From positions 205,738,407 to 205,802,406 of the forward strand of contig OZ024740.1 in NCBI GenBank assembly GCA_964016885.1: DNA of 64,000 bases, in the 5' to 3' direction. The notes under the pieces were generated by a model. The model saw only the letters and a list, made by a program, of their open reading frames with translations. It was not told the DNA's origin and searched no databases. Every line of letters begins with the position of its first letter. The first letter of the stretch is position 1. Both the position numbers and the translations under genes were made by a program. Below are positions 38,771 to 50,495 of the stretch, piece after piece. This stretch comes from Eledone cirrhosa. Lineage: Eukaryota; Mollusca; Cephalopoda; Octopoda; Eledonidae.

Positions 38771-39225
38771 TCTTAACATCTTGTAATGATTTAATAGAAA
38801 ATAGCTGACAACAGTTTTGTTAATTCAAATGTTTATAGTTTCTTTACTAGTGAATAGATCATTGTGAAAATTTGCCATACTTGTCTTAGTAAAGATTTTA
38901 AGTTTTGACACAATGCAATCATGATGCTGTTTTGTGCTCTCAAGAATGCCTTACAAATGCAGTTTCATGTGGTACAGTATATTAAAAGTTAAAGTTGGAA
39001 CTGTTGTTAGATATAAAATGTTCTATTTAAAAAACTGGAATGTTTCCTATATTTCAATGAAGTTTGTCCTTTGTTTATTAAAATTTCCTTAGTGCTAATA
39101 TTTTAGTGTGTTGGGAAATATCCACAAATTCTAGATCAATAAACTACCTCCAATATACTTACTTCACATATATATGTTCTATTGATTATGTGCAACATAT
39201 TACAAAAATAGTCATTGTTATTCAT
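38771..39225. other. Nothing recognised
   Basis: AT-rich, no exon or repeat landmark. Confidence 0.35.
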
Positions 39226-39227
39226 CA

Positions 39228-39710
39228 TCATCATCATTGTTGTTTTAATGTCTGCTTTCCTTGCTAGCAAGGGTTGGAGAGGTCCATATAAATCAAATCA
39301 GTACTAAAACAGAGCCACTGACCTCTCAGGCAGACTAGGGACCTATGTGCTTATCTGCGGTCTCACATTCAATTGAGTGCTCAGAAGAGGGTGTCATGCC
39401 ATTAACACAGCTGAGGATCCTTGCAACCCTTTGTCTGCCAAGTTTTCTATGGTTAGTTGCCCTTCCTATCATCAACTACTTTACAGTGAGTACTGGGTAT
39501 GTTTATTGTGTAGATCACCAATTCTAGGGAGGTTATTATGTCCATGACATGACTTAAAGGGTCCTCCAAACCCTTTGTTTGCTTGGCAAGATCTCCATGG
39601 CTGGTAGCCTTCCTATCACCAACCACTTCACAGGAAGTGGAGTTGCATCTGTCAAGAATGTGTGTGTGTGTGGGGTGGGGGTGAAGTAGTGAAGTTGAGA
39701 ATAACTGTTA
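39228..39710 (-). repeat. Diverged LINE/SINE 3' end
   Basis: An ATC tail at 39222-39236, TGCTAGCAAGGGTTGGAGAG, and two GCCTTCCTATCACCAACCAC segments (39460 and 39606) with a partial 48-bp-type unit. Confidence 0.55.
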
Positions 39711-39840
39711 AGGAATGCTAGTGTAAAGGGGGGGGGGGGAGGGTCACATTGTAAGCTGCAGGTCAGAAGTGTTAATTATCTGTCACCTGCTAAATACATT
39801 TAATTACCTAGTGTTTCATAATCACATATATTTCATCAAC

Positions 39841-40072
39841 AGGTTGGGTATGATGACAAGTGTTCCAGTTGATCAGATCAATGGAACAGCCTGCTTGTGA
39901 AATTAACATGCAAGTGGCTGAGCATTCCACAAACAGGTACAACTCATGCCTGCTGAGTGAACTGAGGCAATGTGAAATAAAGTGTCTTGCTCAAGGAAAT
40001 AGTCCACCACTGGGAATTGAACTCATGACCTTACGATCGTGAGCCAAATTCCCTAACCACAAAGCCATGCAC
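39841..40072 (-). mobile_element. tRNA-derived SINE (family A relative)
   Basis: On the minus strand: GTGCATGGCTTTGTGGTTAG, CATGAGTTCAATTCCCAG, CTTGAGCAAGACACTTTATT, then AGTGGCTTGC-type body to 39841. Confidence 0.7.
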
Positions 40073-40290
40073 TTTCATTCCATCAATAGATAGCTAACAA
40101 CACAACAACAAATGTTAAATCAGCAGTTGTCATTGTGAACCCCATGACTGGCTTCATACTCATCATGGGTCCTTTCTGGGACAATGTTTTATGGTTAGAT
40201 GTTTCAACCCTGTAAGTTGTCTCTCATAGCATGCAAGGATACAGGATATCAATTTTAAACAAGATACACACAAGTCTAAAATCTAAAAAG
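40073..40290. other. Nothing recognised
   Basis: No landmark seen. Confidence 0.35.
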
Positions 40291-40291
40291 T

Positions 40292-40740
40292 CTAAAGTCT
40301 GTCTCAAGCTTGGAGGCTCATCTGGCTGGTGCCTATTCCAGTTTCTGTGATATGAAGCAACTGAGAGTACAAGACTCCCTCCTGGTCAGTATGCCAGTCC
40401 ATATCAGGGCTAAAGTCTGTCTCAAGCTCGGAGGCTCATCTGGCTGGTGCCTATTCCAGTTTCTGTGATATGAAGCAACTGAGAGTACAAGACTCCCTCC
40501 TGGTCAGTATGCCAGTCCATTTCAGGGCTAAAGTCTCTCTCGAACCTGGAAGCTCATCAGGCTGGTGCTTATCCCAGTTTCTGTGGCATGAAGTGACTGA
40601 GCGTACAGGACACCAGTCCATTGCAGTGTTAAACACCCAGCTATTGCTGGTACTCATTTTTCTTTCAGCTGAGTATACTGGAGCAACGTGAAAGTAATCA
40701 TCCATTACTTGTGTGTATCCTAGACAGGACACAAGTAATG
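40292..40740. repeat. 118-bp tandem repeat, three units, with SINE body fragment
   Basis: CTAAAGTCTGTCTCAAGCT starts at 40292 and 40410, and a diverged copy at 40528, each exactly 118 bp apart. The right end runs into TTTCAGCTGAGTATACTGGA, GCAACGTGAAAG, a family A-type SINE body fragment. A short inverted copy GTAATGGATGAT / ATCATCCATTAC lies at 40694-40745. Confidence 0.85.
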
Positions 40741-41078
40741 GATGATTAATTAATCATATTGATTCCCCACTTCATGTTTCACTGCACATTTATTTTTGAC
40801 AATAACAACACACCAACGATAGCATGTTGTAACAGGTATCTTTACTACAACCTCAAGTCAACCAAAGCCTTGTAAAGGAAACTAGGTAGACACAAAATAT
40901 TATTTAGAAGTCCATCAGATGGATTTTACCTGTAATTCAAAAGGTTTGCCTTTTCACATATTGTGTCATGTTGATTCAACTTAGGGGGAATTATGTTAAC
41001 CCTTTAGCATTTACATTACTCTATATTTACTATTTTATTTTTATGGCAAAGGCGTTATCTTACGTAATATCGAATCTA
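40741..41078. other. Nothing recognised
   Basis: AT-rich, no exon seen. Confidence 0.35.
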
Positions 41079-41079
41079 T

Positions 41080-41210
41080 GAGATTTTGATGTTGTTCATT
41101 TTGAGAACAATACATTAACATCAGTATGAACACCTGGTTACAGCCGGTTTGAACAGAAAGAGGTAAGAGAATTATGGCCGGATATGGCTGGTTTAAATTC
41201 TGAAGGGTTA
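41080..41210 (+). repeat. Dispersed repeat E
   Basis: TTTTGAGAACAATACATTAA, CATCAGTATGAACACC, GCCGGTTTGAACAGAAAGAG, the plus-strand relative of 26200-26315. Confidence 0.55.
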
Positions 41211-41244
41211 AGGGTAAATGTGTCTCCTCAATGGAGGGGGGGGG

Positions 41245-41580
41245 GGAATTGGTAGAGTCATTAGACCGCCCAATAGCATGCTTTGTGGTATTTGTTCTTG
41301 GCTCTCTTCATTCTGAGTTCAAATGCAGCCAAGGTCAACTTTGCCTTTCATCCTTTCATGATCGATAAAAAAAAAGTATCAGTCAAGTATTGGAGTCGAT
41401 TCTTTGTCTCCCCCCCCCCCCCCCTCTCTCTCTATATATATATATATATCTTTCTCTGGAAGAAATCAGTTGTGTTCAGACATAGAATGGAGTTGGGCTC
41501 TACTTGGTTTAAAAAATGCCCAAGAAATGTCCTATGTCACTACAGAGCCTTTGCTACTCCATCAGGAGTTATGAGTGCAT
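41245..41580 (+). mobile_element. tRNA-derived SINE (family C)
   Basis: Head GGTAGAGTCATTAGACC and GAGTTCAAATGCAGCC, TTTGCCTTTCATCCTTTCAT, then AGTCGATTCTTTGTCTCC, C run, TCTC and TA runs, GGAAGAAATCAGTTGTGTTC. The head resembles family B, the tail does not. Confidence 0.75.
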
Positions 41581-41735
41581 ATATGCATACACTCATACGT
41601 ACATACATACATAGATACATAGATACATACACACACACATACATACATATATACATACACACACACATACATATATACATACACACACATACATACTTAC
41701 ATACACACATATACACACACATATACATGATGGCT
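41581..41735. repeat. CATA/CACA microsatellite
   Basis: ACATACATACATAGATACAT and ACACACACATACATA runs. Confidence 0.9.
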
Positions 41736-42262
41736 CCCCCCTCGTTATCCAATATGGCCATTGCACGATATGCCATTATTAATAATTATTAATTAATTCT
41801 ATCGTGCAATGCCTGTGCGTGAAGATATTTTTTAAAGTGAGGAAAGACTGTGCAATGAGCCAATCCCACTCTCTGAGCGACACTAGCTATAACCCGAAAA
41901 GAAGAAAAGATCAACATCATCGGTAACTACTGAGCCGCAGGTTTTATATCGGAGTTATCCCAGTTTCCTGAGTTGCCTTCTCCTAGAAGAATGCCTTGAC
42001 AAAGGCTAGGGGTCCTTCACTCCCAGTGGTTTAACCGTGCGGTACATGTGTATATACATATTTACACACTTTCGGATGGGCATTGACTCTTATGAGTTCT
42101 TCGACCCAATATGTCGGGTCACTCTTGAGTGCAACTGGTAATATGTAACCCAGTACATCCTGTCGCATGGTTGAGTTGTTGGCGACTAAACTGGCAACCC
42201 CACCAAGTTTACTTGGTGAGGAGGGTGATTTTTGACACCTCGCAGGGCAAAAAGCAAAACCT
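41736..42262. other. Unassigned sequence with short hairpin
   Basis: CATTGCACGATA at about 41759 and its complement TATCGTGCAATG at about 41800 form a short hairpin. The part 41930-42262 lies just upstream of the R2/R4-like element and could be its 5' UTR or an older insertion. It ends at a CATACATACATA run. Confidence 0.35.
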
Positions 42263-42263
42263 G

Positions 42264-44760
42264 TCATACATACATACATACGATATTCTATTGGAGGTAT
42301 CTTACTGACCTCTACCAACAAGTTCTTAAGGGAGATACACTTATACCAGAATGGTTGACATTAGCACAAACAATACTGGTCCCCAAGAACAAAGACACCC
42401 ACTTGGCAAAAAACTACTGACTCATTGCATGCCAGATCCTGATGTATAAGATGTATACAGCCTGCCTGAACCTATTCTTCCAAGATCACTGTGAAAATAA
42501 TAACATCATCACAGATGAACAAGCAGCTGGAAAGAAAGGGGTTTGGGGATGTACTGAACAACTCCTAATCAACAAAACTGCGATGTCGGAGGTGCGACAA
42601 CTTAGGAGGAATGTGGCTACAGTCTGGCTGGACTACAGGAAAGCTTTTGATTCTGTTCCCCACTCTTGGATGATAGAGGCCCTCCAACTTGCTAAAGTCC
42701 CAGACATTATTATCAGAGCCATAGAGAAGCTGTCTTCTTTTTGGGCTACTATCCTAAGGTTAAAGACAGAGAGGGAGGACTCTATTTTCACTGGTAAAAT
42801 AAAATATTGCATGGGTATATTTCAGGGGGACAGTCTCTCTGTGATATTATTCATCTTCTCATTAAACCCCTTGTCCTTTCTGCTCAAGAAATGTGAGGGA
42901 TACATCATTGGCTCACAGGAGGACAGAAATATGAACCTAACCCATAATTTCTTTGTGGATGATCTGAAACTCTATGCCAAGAACATGGATGGGATGAAGA
43001 AAAATCTTGACCTGGTTACAACATTCTCAAAGGATATAGGAATGGAGTTTGGCCAAGATAAATGCTCATACATCACTGTAAAGTGGGGAAAAACAACAAC
43101 CCAATCTAGCAACATTGTCATCAATGGCCTAACTGTTTCGCCGATATCTGATGAGGACTGCTACAGATACCTGGGGATAGATGAGAACATATCCTATAAT
43201 GGTATCTGTAATAAAGAACGCGTAACCAGGGAATACTACACCCAATTAAGAAAGATTTGGTCATCGGAACTCTCTGCGCAAAACAAAACAGTGTCTCATA
43301 ATGTGTTTGCTGTACCTGTCCTAACACCAATGTTTGGAATACTCAATTGGACGATAGACGGAATCCGAGCAGTTGATGTTAGAACTCGAAAAATACTGAA
43401 CAACACTGGAAACTTCCACATCAACAGTGACATAGACCGCCTTTACTTGAAATGTAAGCAGGGAGGCAGAGACCTAATATCAGTCCAGACAACATTTGAA
43501 TGTTGCATCATATCCCTATGACAACATCTATGAACCTCGAACCGTAGGAGCCCATCTCTCGAGCAAGTCTATCTGCATGAAACAGATAAGATCATGAGAA
43601 TTGGGAAGGAACTCCTTGAGAGATATTCCCTGTGTGATAATCAAAAACTCACACCCAGGGATGTCGCTCAGCAGTATCGCAGTGAATCCATGGATGAAAA
43701 ACTGCATGCTTATCAGCAAAAATTCATGCATGGATATGTTGCCAGGAAGCTCCAGAGTGAGAGTAATATAGATAAGGAAAGTAGTCTATCTTGGACCAAC
43801 AACCGCTATATTGGCTCCCACTTTGAAGGATATGCTTTTGCAATCCAAGAACAGGAAGTTAACATGAAATACCAGATTCACAAGAGAGATAGGGATGCAG
43901 GTAAAACATCTAGATGTGATAACAAGTGCAGATTCTGCAGAATTAACATCGAAGATGTCACCCATGTCATCAGCAGCTGCCCAAAGATGTCATCGTGGTA
44001 CTATCTACCTATGAGGCATGATGTAGTGGCCAAAACACTGTACAATGCAATCCGTAGAAAAGATAACCCCGATAATAAACACATTAAAAGCTGCAGCAAC
44101 GTGGAAGACATCCATGTACATAATATGAAAGAGTACTGGTGGAATGTTCCAGTAAAAACCCCCAATAGAATGCAGGCATAACAGACCAGATATTACAATA
44201 TGGGACAGGGAGAAGAAAGCATGCACAGTAGTGGAAATTAGCTGCCCAGCAGATGCCAATATAATATCAAAGATTAGCAAAAAGGAGAATATTTATGTAG
44301 AACTGATGAGAAATCTGCAGATACTCCACCCTGATTACACCTTCAGATTTATGCCTGTGATTATTGGGGCACTGGGGTATGTTAGTAACTGCCTCAATAC
44401 AAATCTTGAGAAGCTAGGCTTCACAGGAACAGAAAGAACACAACTAGTTAGGAAATTACAAGTACAATCCATTAATGGAACAGTAAAAATATGTAAAACA
44501 TTCCAAAAATGTTGCATCTAATAATTGCATATACACATACAGATACAAAGCATATACACATGCTCACATACAACTCAAAACATACACATCCATACATACA
44601 ATAACATCCATACCTACACATGCATGCATACATACATCTCTACCTAGTTGATGTTGTGTAATTTCCAATGAGAGAGTCTTGTGTCTATGTTAGAAACCGA
44701 CTCTCTCTCTATTGGTAAAACTTTGTGAAATTATAAAACCAGAAGAACATACATACAAAC
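42264..44760 (+). mobile_element. R2/R4-like non-LTR element with restriction-like endonuclease, nearly intact RT
   Basis: The main frame 42442-43521 carries [42 protein letters not shown] (catalytic Asp pair) and DCYRYLGI. A second frame, 43594-44181, has CRFCRINIEDVTHVISSCP (CCHC) and MRHDVVAKTLYNAI. After a one-base slip near 44172 the sequence reads RPDITIWDREKKACTVVEIS, the R2-type endonuclease core, then LHPDYTFRFMPVIIGALG to the stop at 44521. A CATACATA run lies at each end. The N-terminus is missing and stops at 42418 and about 43521 break it. I cannot separate the R2, R4 and NeSL groups by eye. Confidence 0.9.
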
Positions 44761-45020
44761 GGAGGCAGGGTTGCACCAAGATCACCTGGTGACGAACGTT
44801 CTGAAAAGACTTGATGGCAACCAACAACACTTGGTACAGGCGCAAAAAAGCCGCTGCTGATCAAGACCATTGGTGACTACTTACTGCTCGATATGCCAAA
44901 TGACGCGAGAGAACCTAAGACTAAGGCTAAGACATACATACGTACATGCATACATATTCGCACACATACATATACACATACATACATGCATACATATACA
45001 CACACATACATACATACACA
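44761..45020. other. Spacer between element copies
   Basis: Unassigned sequence to 44930, then a CATA-type microsatellite (44931-45020) from which the partial copy starts. Confidence 0.4.
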
Positions 45021-45835
45021 AAATACCTGATTCACAAAAGAGATAGGGATGCAGGCAAAACACCTAGATGTGATAACAAGTGCAGACTCTGCAGAACTAA
45101 CATCGAAGATATCACCCATGTCATCAGCAGCTGTCCAAAGATGTCATATGAGGCATGATGTAGTGGTCAAAACACTATACAATGCAATCCGTAGAAAAGA
45201 TAGCCCCGATAATAAACACATTAAAAGCTACAGCAATGTGGAAGACATCCATGTACATAATATGAAAGAGTCCAGTAAAAACCCCAATAAAATGCAGGCA
45301 TAACAGACCAGATATTATGATATGGAACAGGGAGAGCCCAGCAGATGCCAATATAATATCAAAGATTAGCGAAAAGGAGAATATTTATGTAGAACTGATG
45401 AGAAATCTGCAGATATTCCACCCTGATTACACCTTCAGATTTATGCCTGTGATTATTGGGGCACTGGGGTATGTTAGTAACTGCCTCAATACAAATCTTG
45501 AGAAGCTAGGCTTCACAGGAACAGAAAGAACACAACTAGTTAGGAAATTACAAGTACAATCTATTAATGGAACAGTAAAAATATGTAAAACATTCCAAAA
45601 ATTTTGCATCTAATAACTGCATATACACATGTACAGATACAAAGCATATACACATGCACACATACAACTCAAAACATACACATTCAATAACATCCATATC
45701 TACACATGCATGCATGCATACATAATCTACCTAGTTGATGTTGTGTAAATTCCAAGAGAGAGTCTTGTGTTAGAAACCATCTCTCTCTCTATTGGGAAAA
45801 CATTTGTGAAATTATAAAACCAGAAGAACACACAC
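45021..45835 (+). mobile_element. Partial tandem copy of the R2/R4-like element's 3' half
   Basis: It repeats 43871-44740 nearly base for base, from GATTCACAA to AATTATAAAACCAGAAGAAC. It lacks three internal pieces: about 17 bp after AAGATGTCAT, 14 bp after GAAAGAGT, and about 30 bp after ACAGGGAGA. The last removes part of the endonuclease motif. Confidence 0.9.
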
Positions 45836-45880
45836 ACACACACACACACATACATACATACATACATACATACACATGTG
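45836..45880. repeat. CA and CATA microsatellite
   Basis: ACACACACACACACA then TACATACATACATA. Confidence 0.9.
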
Positions 45881-45934
45881 TCTCTGGATTACTCAGTCAC
45901 TTTCACTATATCAAAAGTTTTCTGATTTAGTCAC

Positions 45935-46120
45935 ACCGACAGCAATTTTGGGGGAGGGGAAAGTTGATTAAATCAACCCCAGTGCATTACTGGTGCTTTA
46001 TTTTATTGACCCCATAAGGATGAAAGGCAAATCTAATCTTGGCTAGTTTTAAACTCAGAATGTAAAAGGACATAACTCTGCCTCACAGCATGTTGTCCGA
46101 CGCGCTACTGATTCTGCCAC
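45935..46120 (-). mobile_element. tRNA-derived SINE (family B)
   Basis: AGCAATTTTGGGGGAGGGGA, TATTTTATTGACCCCATAAG, and a head at the right with GTAGCGCGTCGGACAACATG on the minus strand. Confidence 0.75.
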
Positions 46121-46279
46121 TATAATATAAGATGGATTGTACCTGTAATTCAAAGGTCTACCTTTATCCCATATTGTATCATACTGATTTGACTAGGGAA
46201 TTATGTTAAGGATACATATGTCTTTGGAATACTCAACCATATACACATAACACATGAGTTGGTCATTCAATTAATCAAT

Positions 46280-46600
46280 TGACTGAATTGAATGCTCATT
46301 GTCAAAATTGACAGAAGATCTGTCAAAATTGACAGAAGGTCCATCAAAATTGACAGTTCCATCACAATTGACAGAAGATCTGTCAAAATTGACAGAAGAT
46401 CTATAAAAAATGGCAGCAGATGCACCAAAATTGATAGAAGATCCGTCAAAATTGACAGAAGTTCCATCACCGTTGACTGAAGATCTGTCAAAATTGACAG
46501 AAGATCCATCAAAATTGACAGAAAATCAGTCAAAATTGACAGAAGATCCATCAAAATTGATAGAAAATCCGTCAAAATTGACAGAAGATCCGTCATGTTC
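46280..46600. repeat. 21-bp minisatellite, about 14 units
   Basis: The unit is TGTCAAAATTGACAGAAGAT plus C, with CCATCAAAATTG variants. Each unit holds the palindrome GTCAAAATTGAC. Being a multiple of three, it keeps frames open on both strands (KIDRRSV, LTDLLSI periods). Confidence 0.93.
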
Positions 46601-47380
46601 AAAGTAGAACTATTTAAATTATCATAAAATATGGGTCCACTATATGTGTTTTTATTTAACCTTTTCAGAAGATGTGAGTCAATTGGGATTATAATGTTAT
46701 AAAAGAAGCCACAGCAGAGGTAATCTATGCAGGAATTATTGCCTATAGGCAGATTACACATAGATAAAAACACTAAAGAAGTTTATCTTTAAGGAAGATT
46801 TTTGTGTACGATTATTCTCATACACATACATATACACAGCAACAACAAATACACACACACACACATATATGTTGGTGTGTGTATACATACCTACATAAAT
46901 GTCTATATATATATTCACACATCATTCAAACTTGAAAAGAAACACGTGCACACTATAAACAGTAAATAAATACTATGTGTGTGTGTGTGCATGCATGTGT
47001 GTGCATATTTACATATGTGAATACATACATACACACAGATCATAAAAGGGATAAAGCATACTAAATTCCTGGCATAGATTAGTAACAAGTTTATAACTTC
47101 TCACCACAAAGTTACCTCCATATAATCCAGGAGCCAGAAATGCCACCAAGTATCTTCTACATAACTGACAGACATTAACATAAGACAACAAATGGCTGAT
47201 TAATGAAACATAAGACAACAAATGGTTGATTAATGAAAACAAAACCTGAACACATTAGTATATCATTGCCAACTTATATAATGAAACAAATGAAACAAAT
47301 CAATAGAAATTAATCAAATAAAAGAAGAAAACATTAAACATAAAACAGATGATATGTAGACTGAATTACATACTACAACA
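46601..47380. other. Nothing recognised apart from short repeats
   Basis: CA and TA runs near 46850-46915 and 46977-47000. A 30-bp direct duplication, AACATAAGACAACAAATGG onward, lies at about 47178-47236. Confidence 0.45.
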
Positions 47381-47499
47381 GGGAATGTGGAGACTTCTGG
47401 TGTCCTTGGCCGTAGAGGATCACCTCCCTACTCACCACTATCAGCACAGAGTTGGCTAACCTTGCAAGCTGGAATGGCTCTTCCAGCGCGTCTCTCTCA

Positions 47500-47640
47500 C
47501 TATCCTCCAGGGAAACGCCTTTTCTATTCTGTCCACTGGGGCCGTGGGGTGGCCAGCACCTGGGCCCCCATTTGCCCATCATAGTGAGAGAGATGGAGAG
47601 TGAGAGAGATGGAGGCAGGTGTAGATGTATATATTTATTT
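47500..47640 (+). repeat. Dispersed repeat D, copy 2
   Basis: TTTCTATTCTGTCCACTGGG, GCCGTGGGGTGGCCAGCAC and AGAGAGATGGAGAGTG, the inverse of 25630-25745. Confidence 0.6.
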
Positions 47641-48345
47641 ACCACACCACATTTTATTCACCTTTGAAGAACTCAAAGGATCTGTTTACGTTTGCAATCA
47701 AAGTTTTATCAAGGCAAAGTCGCTTTCTTATTTCAAACTTACTTTGAAAGGGAATGTTGATGTTTCCTTCCAAAAAGTTTTGAGGCAGCCAATAAACCTA
47801 TGGTATTGCCATGGGTGATAGTGAGCCTAAGGTGCTGGAATAGCCAAACACACATGCAAGTATCACCTGATACTACAGTAAGGCAAGCCACCAACAACGA
47901 CAAGAACCTCATTGTTTGTGGTCTAGCTCCTATGAATGTCGTGAATTCCACAGGCTGAAAAAATAGTTTGCTGATAATTCATGGTGTTACAGAATTTTAT
48001 TTTGTCCAGCTATGGATGCAGTGACCCTCACCTGCTCTGTGGCATCTAGGATGTGTGAAGGAGCAAAACAACTTTTAGGGTAGCTAAAATAAAATAAACC
48101 TGTTTCCTTTTTTTTATACAAACAGTGACATGTGTAATATCATGGCATTTTTATGTTTGATAAAACTTTCTTTTAAGGGAGTCAAGGGAATATGTTGTCC
48201 AGAGGTGCATATGATTCTTTTGGATTTTCCTTCATTATTATACTAGCATAATAGTTTTTTATTTATTCATATTTCTGTTTTATTTCATTCTCACATATTC
48301 CCTCACACTTAATCTCATTGGAGATTTGGTGTATAAATACTATAA
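47641..48345. other. Unassigned, one weak exon-like segment
   Basis: Minus strand 47955-47739 is open, preceded by ATTTTTTCAG and followed by GTAAGTTTG, but the peptide resembles no family I know. It is listed among the rejected items. Confidence 0.3.
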
Positions 48346-48700
48346 CAATGTCAACTGAGGGTTAGTGTAGCTGTTAAATACTATAATTGTTTCTACTTTT
48401 TGGCACAAGGCCAGCAATTACCCAGTATATTACTGGTACTTTATTTTATCGACCTCGTAAGGATGAAAGGCAAAGTCAACCTCGGCGGGATTTGAACTCA
48501 GATCGTAAAGGGACGTAACTATGCTAGAAAGCATGTCTGACCCTCTACCGATACTGCCAATTCACCGTAATGTCAACTAAGGTTTGGTGTAGCTGTTAAA
48601 TACTATAACAATGTCAACTAAGTTTTCTGTTAAATACTATAATAATGTCAACTGAGGGTTAGTGTAGCTGTTACATACTATAACAATCTTTCTTAACCCT
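48346..48700. repeat. 44-bp tandem repeat interrupted by a SINE
   Basis: AATGTCAACTGAGGGTTAGT, GTAGCTGTTAAATACTATAA-type units occur before the SINE (48347-48383) and after it (48568-48690). Confidence 0.7.
48384..48567 (-). mobile_element. tRNA-derived SINE (family B)
   Basis: Complete: TTGTTTCTACTTTTTGGCAC at the tail side, TTATCGACCTCGTAAGGATG in the middle, TAGAGGGTCAGACATGC on the minus strand at the head. Confidence 0.85.
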
Positions 48701-48704
48701 TTCA

Positions 48705-48930
48705 CTATCATATTTATAACGAAAGATACTGCATATGATTTTCAATAAATGTTACATAAAATTATGATGGAAGGTTTTTAGAAAAATATGAACATATTAA
48801 AACAGTTTCATATTGTAGAACCAGGGGTGGTTTCGTGCAGTTTAGTCCCAAATATCAAATTAAAACACAACTGACATATTTTTGATTAGAACCACAAAAT
48901 ATAAACTGTTTTGTTTTGTAAATCAACTGT
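48705..48930 (+). repeat. Dispersed repeat family F
   Basis: AACCCTTTCACTATCATATT, GATGGAAGGTTTTTAGAAAA and a run to AACTGTTTTG, the same blocks as 7635-7950. Confidence 0.6.
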
Positions 48931-48949
48931 CCAGTTGGTGCCAATGTCG

Positions 48950-48952
48950 TTG

Positions 48953-48983
<31 letters not shown>

Positions 48984-49380
48984 TTCACATAATGTGCAAA
49001 ACCATTTTGCTGATTTGAGAGCTGATGAGGACGAAGATGTGTGTGTATAAACTTGTCTTGTACATCGCCTTTCTTTATTTCCTTCTTCTAGTCACTTCTA
49101 TGCCTCAACACACTTCTCCTTGTCCTCCTCTCTTTCAATCTATTCTATATTTCATCTGTCTGTCACCCACCTTGTGGATAGTTTCTCTATTGACCACTGA
49201 CTACTGGTCTCTGTCCTCTGAGGCATTTTTGCCCATCACTGTCTTTGACAGTATTTAGATGTTTTAATGGCTCTTCTAGCGATGAATTTTCTCATTTTTA
49301 TATGTATTCAAATACAGTCGCACTTCTTCGCAATCAGAGACAACATTGTTTCTTCATTTAGTAAATATCAAGTTTTTGGT
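48950..49380. other. ATC run and unassigned sequence
   Basis: (ATC)n at 48954-48982. A 77-codon frame at 49025-49258 with a hydrophobic start is open by chance as far as I can tell. Confidence 0.35.
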
Positions 49381-49384
49381 AAAA

Positions 49385-49500
49385 TGCTAGGTCTGGCACA
49401 CAACTATGACAGATGGAGAAGACTGGTCTACAGCTTGTCAAAGCATGGCACCCCTATGATTCCATTGGGGGCTGAGGTTCTATGATATGATATGAAAATA
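49385..49500 (+). mobile_element. LINE C-terminal remnant
   Basis: The frame ends YDRWRRLVYSLSKHGTPMIP and a stop, then GATATGATATG. D-R-x-R-W-R is the usual last motif of RTE-like ORF2 proteins. Confidence 0.4.
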
Positions 49501-49689
49501 ATAAATATTGGAACCCTTGTTTTCATTTTCATTACCCTTCTTTCAACAACACCAGACTGCACCACTCTTCAAACTAGTTGATTTATATAAATTGGGTCTT
49601 GACATTTGCAGTCGGGACCATAAGAATAATTATAATTAAACTCTCTTGTAAAATACACGTTTTACAAAGTAATGGGTAGAGGGACCTCT

Positions 49690-49930
49690 TTAGCCCTGGC
49701 AGGGACTTGATAACCTCTCTAGTGTTGGTATCATGATAAACTGCACCCAACACACTGTAAAGTTGTAGTGCTGGTACCATGATGAAATGTACCTAGTACA
49801 CTCTATAAAATGGTAGTGTTGGTTCCATAATAAAATGCATCTAGTAGATTCTGCAAAATGGCTGCCAGTCATAGAAATCATGTAAACATGGAAAGCAGAT
49901 GTAACTATGATGAAGATTAATGATGACCAA
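49690..49930 (+). repeat. LINE/SINE 3' end with three diverged 48-bp units
   Basis: AGTGTTGGTATCATGATAAA, AGTGCTGGTACCATGATGAA and AGTGTTGGTTCCATAATAAA at roughly 50-bp steps, then CATGTAAACATGGAAAGCAG. Confidence 0.65.
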
Positions 49931-50004
49931 CTTGTATACCTCACCCCAAGGTAGCCATGGTAACTGATCTATCTATATATTGAACCATCGGATGTGAAGT
50001 TGGA

Positions 50005-50080
50005 TCATCATCATCATCATTATCCTCATAATGATCATCATCATTTTACATCTGTTGTTTCATGCTCGCATCAATAAAAA
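50005..50080 (-). repeat. LINE/SINE tail remnant
   Basis: ATCATCATCATCATTATCCT and ATTTTACATCTGTTGTTTCA. Confidence 0.5.
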
Positions 50081-50235
50081 TAATTATAATTTGATAAGAT
50101 GGCTAGATTTTTAATTGAAGGTACCCTTATAACATATTCTGTAGGCCCAACACTAGCTGAACCCAATCCTGAAATACTTAAGTTCAGGGCTGGTGCTACT
50201 ATTAAGGCCAATGAGGTAGCCACCTATGGCATAGA

Positions 50236-50495
50236 GAGGCTCGTTGCTGAACAGAGAGGCTCATTGCTGAACAGACAGGCTCATTGCTGAACAGAGAGGC
50301 TCATTGCTGAACAGAGAGACTCATTGCTGGACAGACAGACTCATTGCTGAACAGAGAGGCTCATTGCTGAACAGAGAAGCTCATTGCTGAACAGAGAGGC
50401 TCATTGCTGAACAGAGAGGCTCATTGCTGAACAGAGAGACTCATTGCTGAACAGACAGGCTCATTGCTGAACAGAGAGGCTTATTGCTGAACCTT
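50236..50495. repeat. 20-bp minisatellite, about 13 units
   Basis: The unit is ACAGAGAGGCTCATTGCTGA with variants ACAGACAGGC and ACAGAGAGAC. A 63-codon frame starting at 50099 runs into it. Confidence 0.95.

Noticed and set aside
47739..47955. An exon-like segment on the minus strand with AG and GTAAGT borders
   Set aside because: The peptide matches no family I know and no partner exon was found. Single AG/GT pairs occur by chance often.
49025..49258. A 77-residue frame with a hydrophobic N-terminus resembling a secreted peptide
   Set aside because: No splice context, promoter or family resemblance, and it lies between repeat remnants.
50099..50290. A 63-residue frame starting MARFLIEG
   Set aside because: The second half is the 20-bp minisatellite and the first half has no recognised domain.
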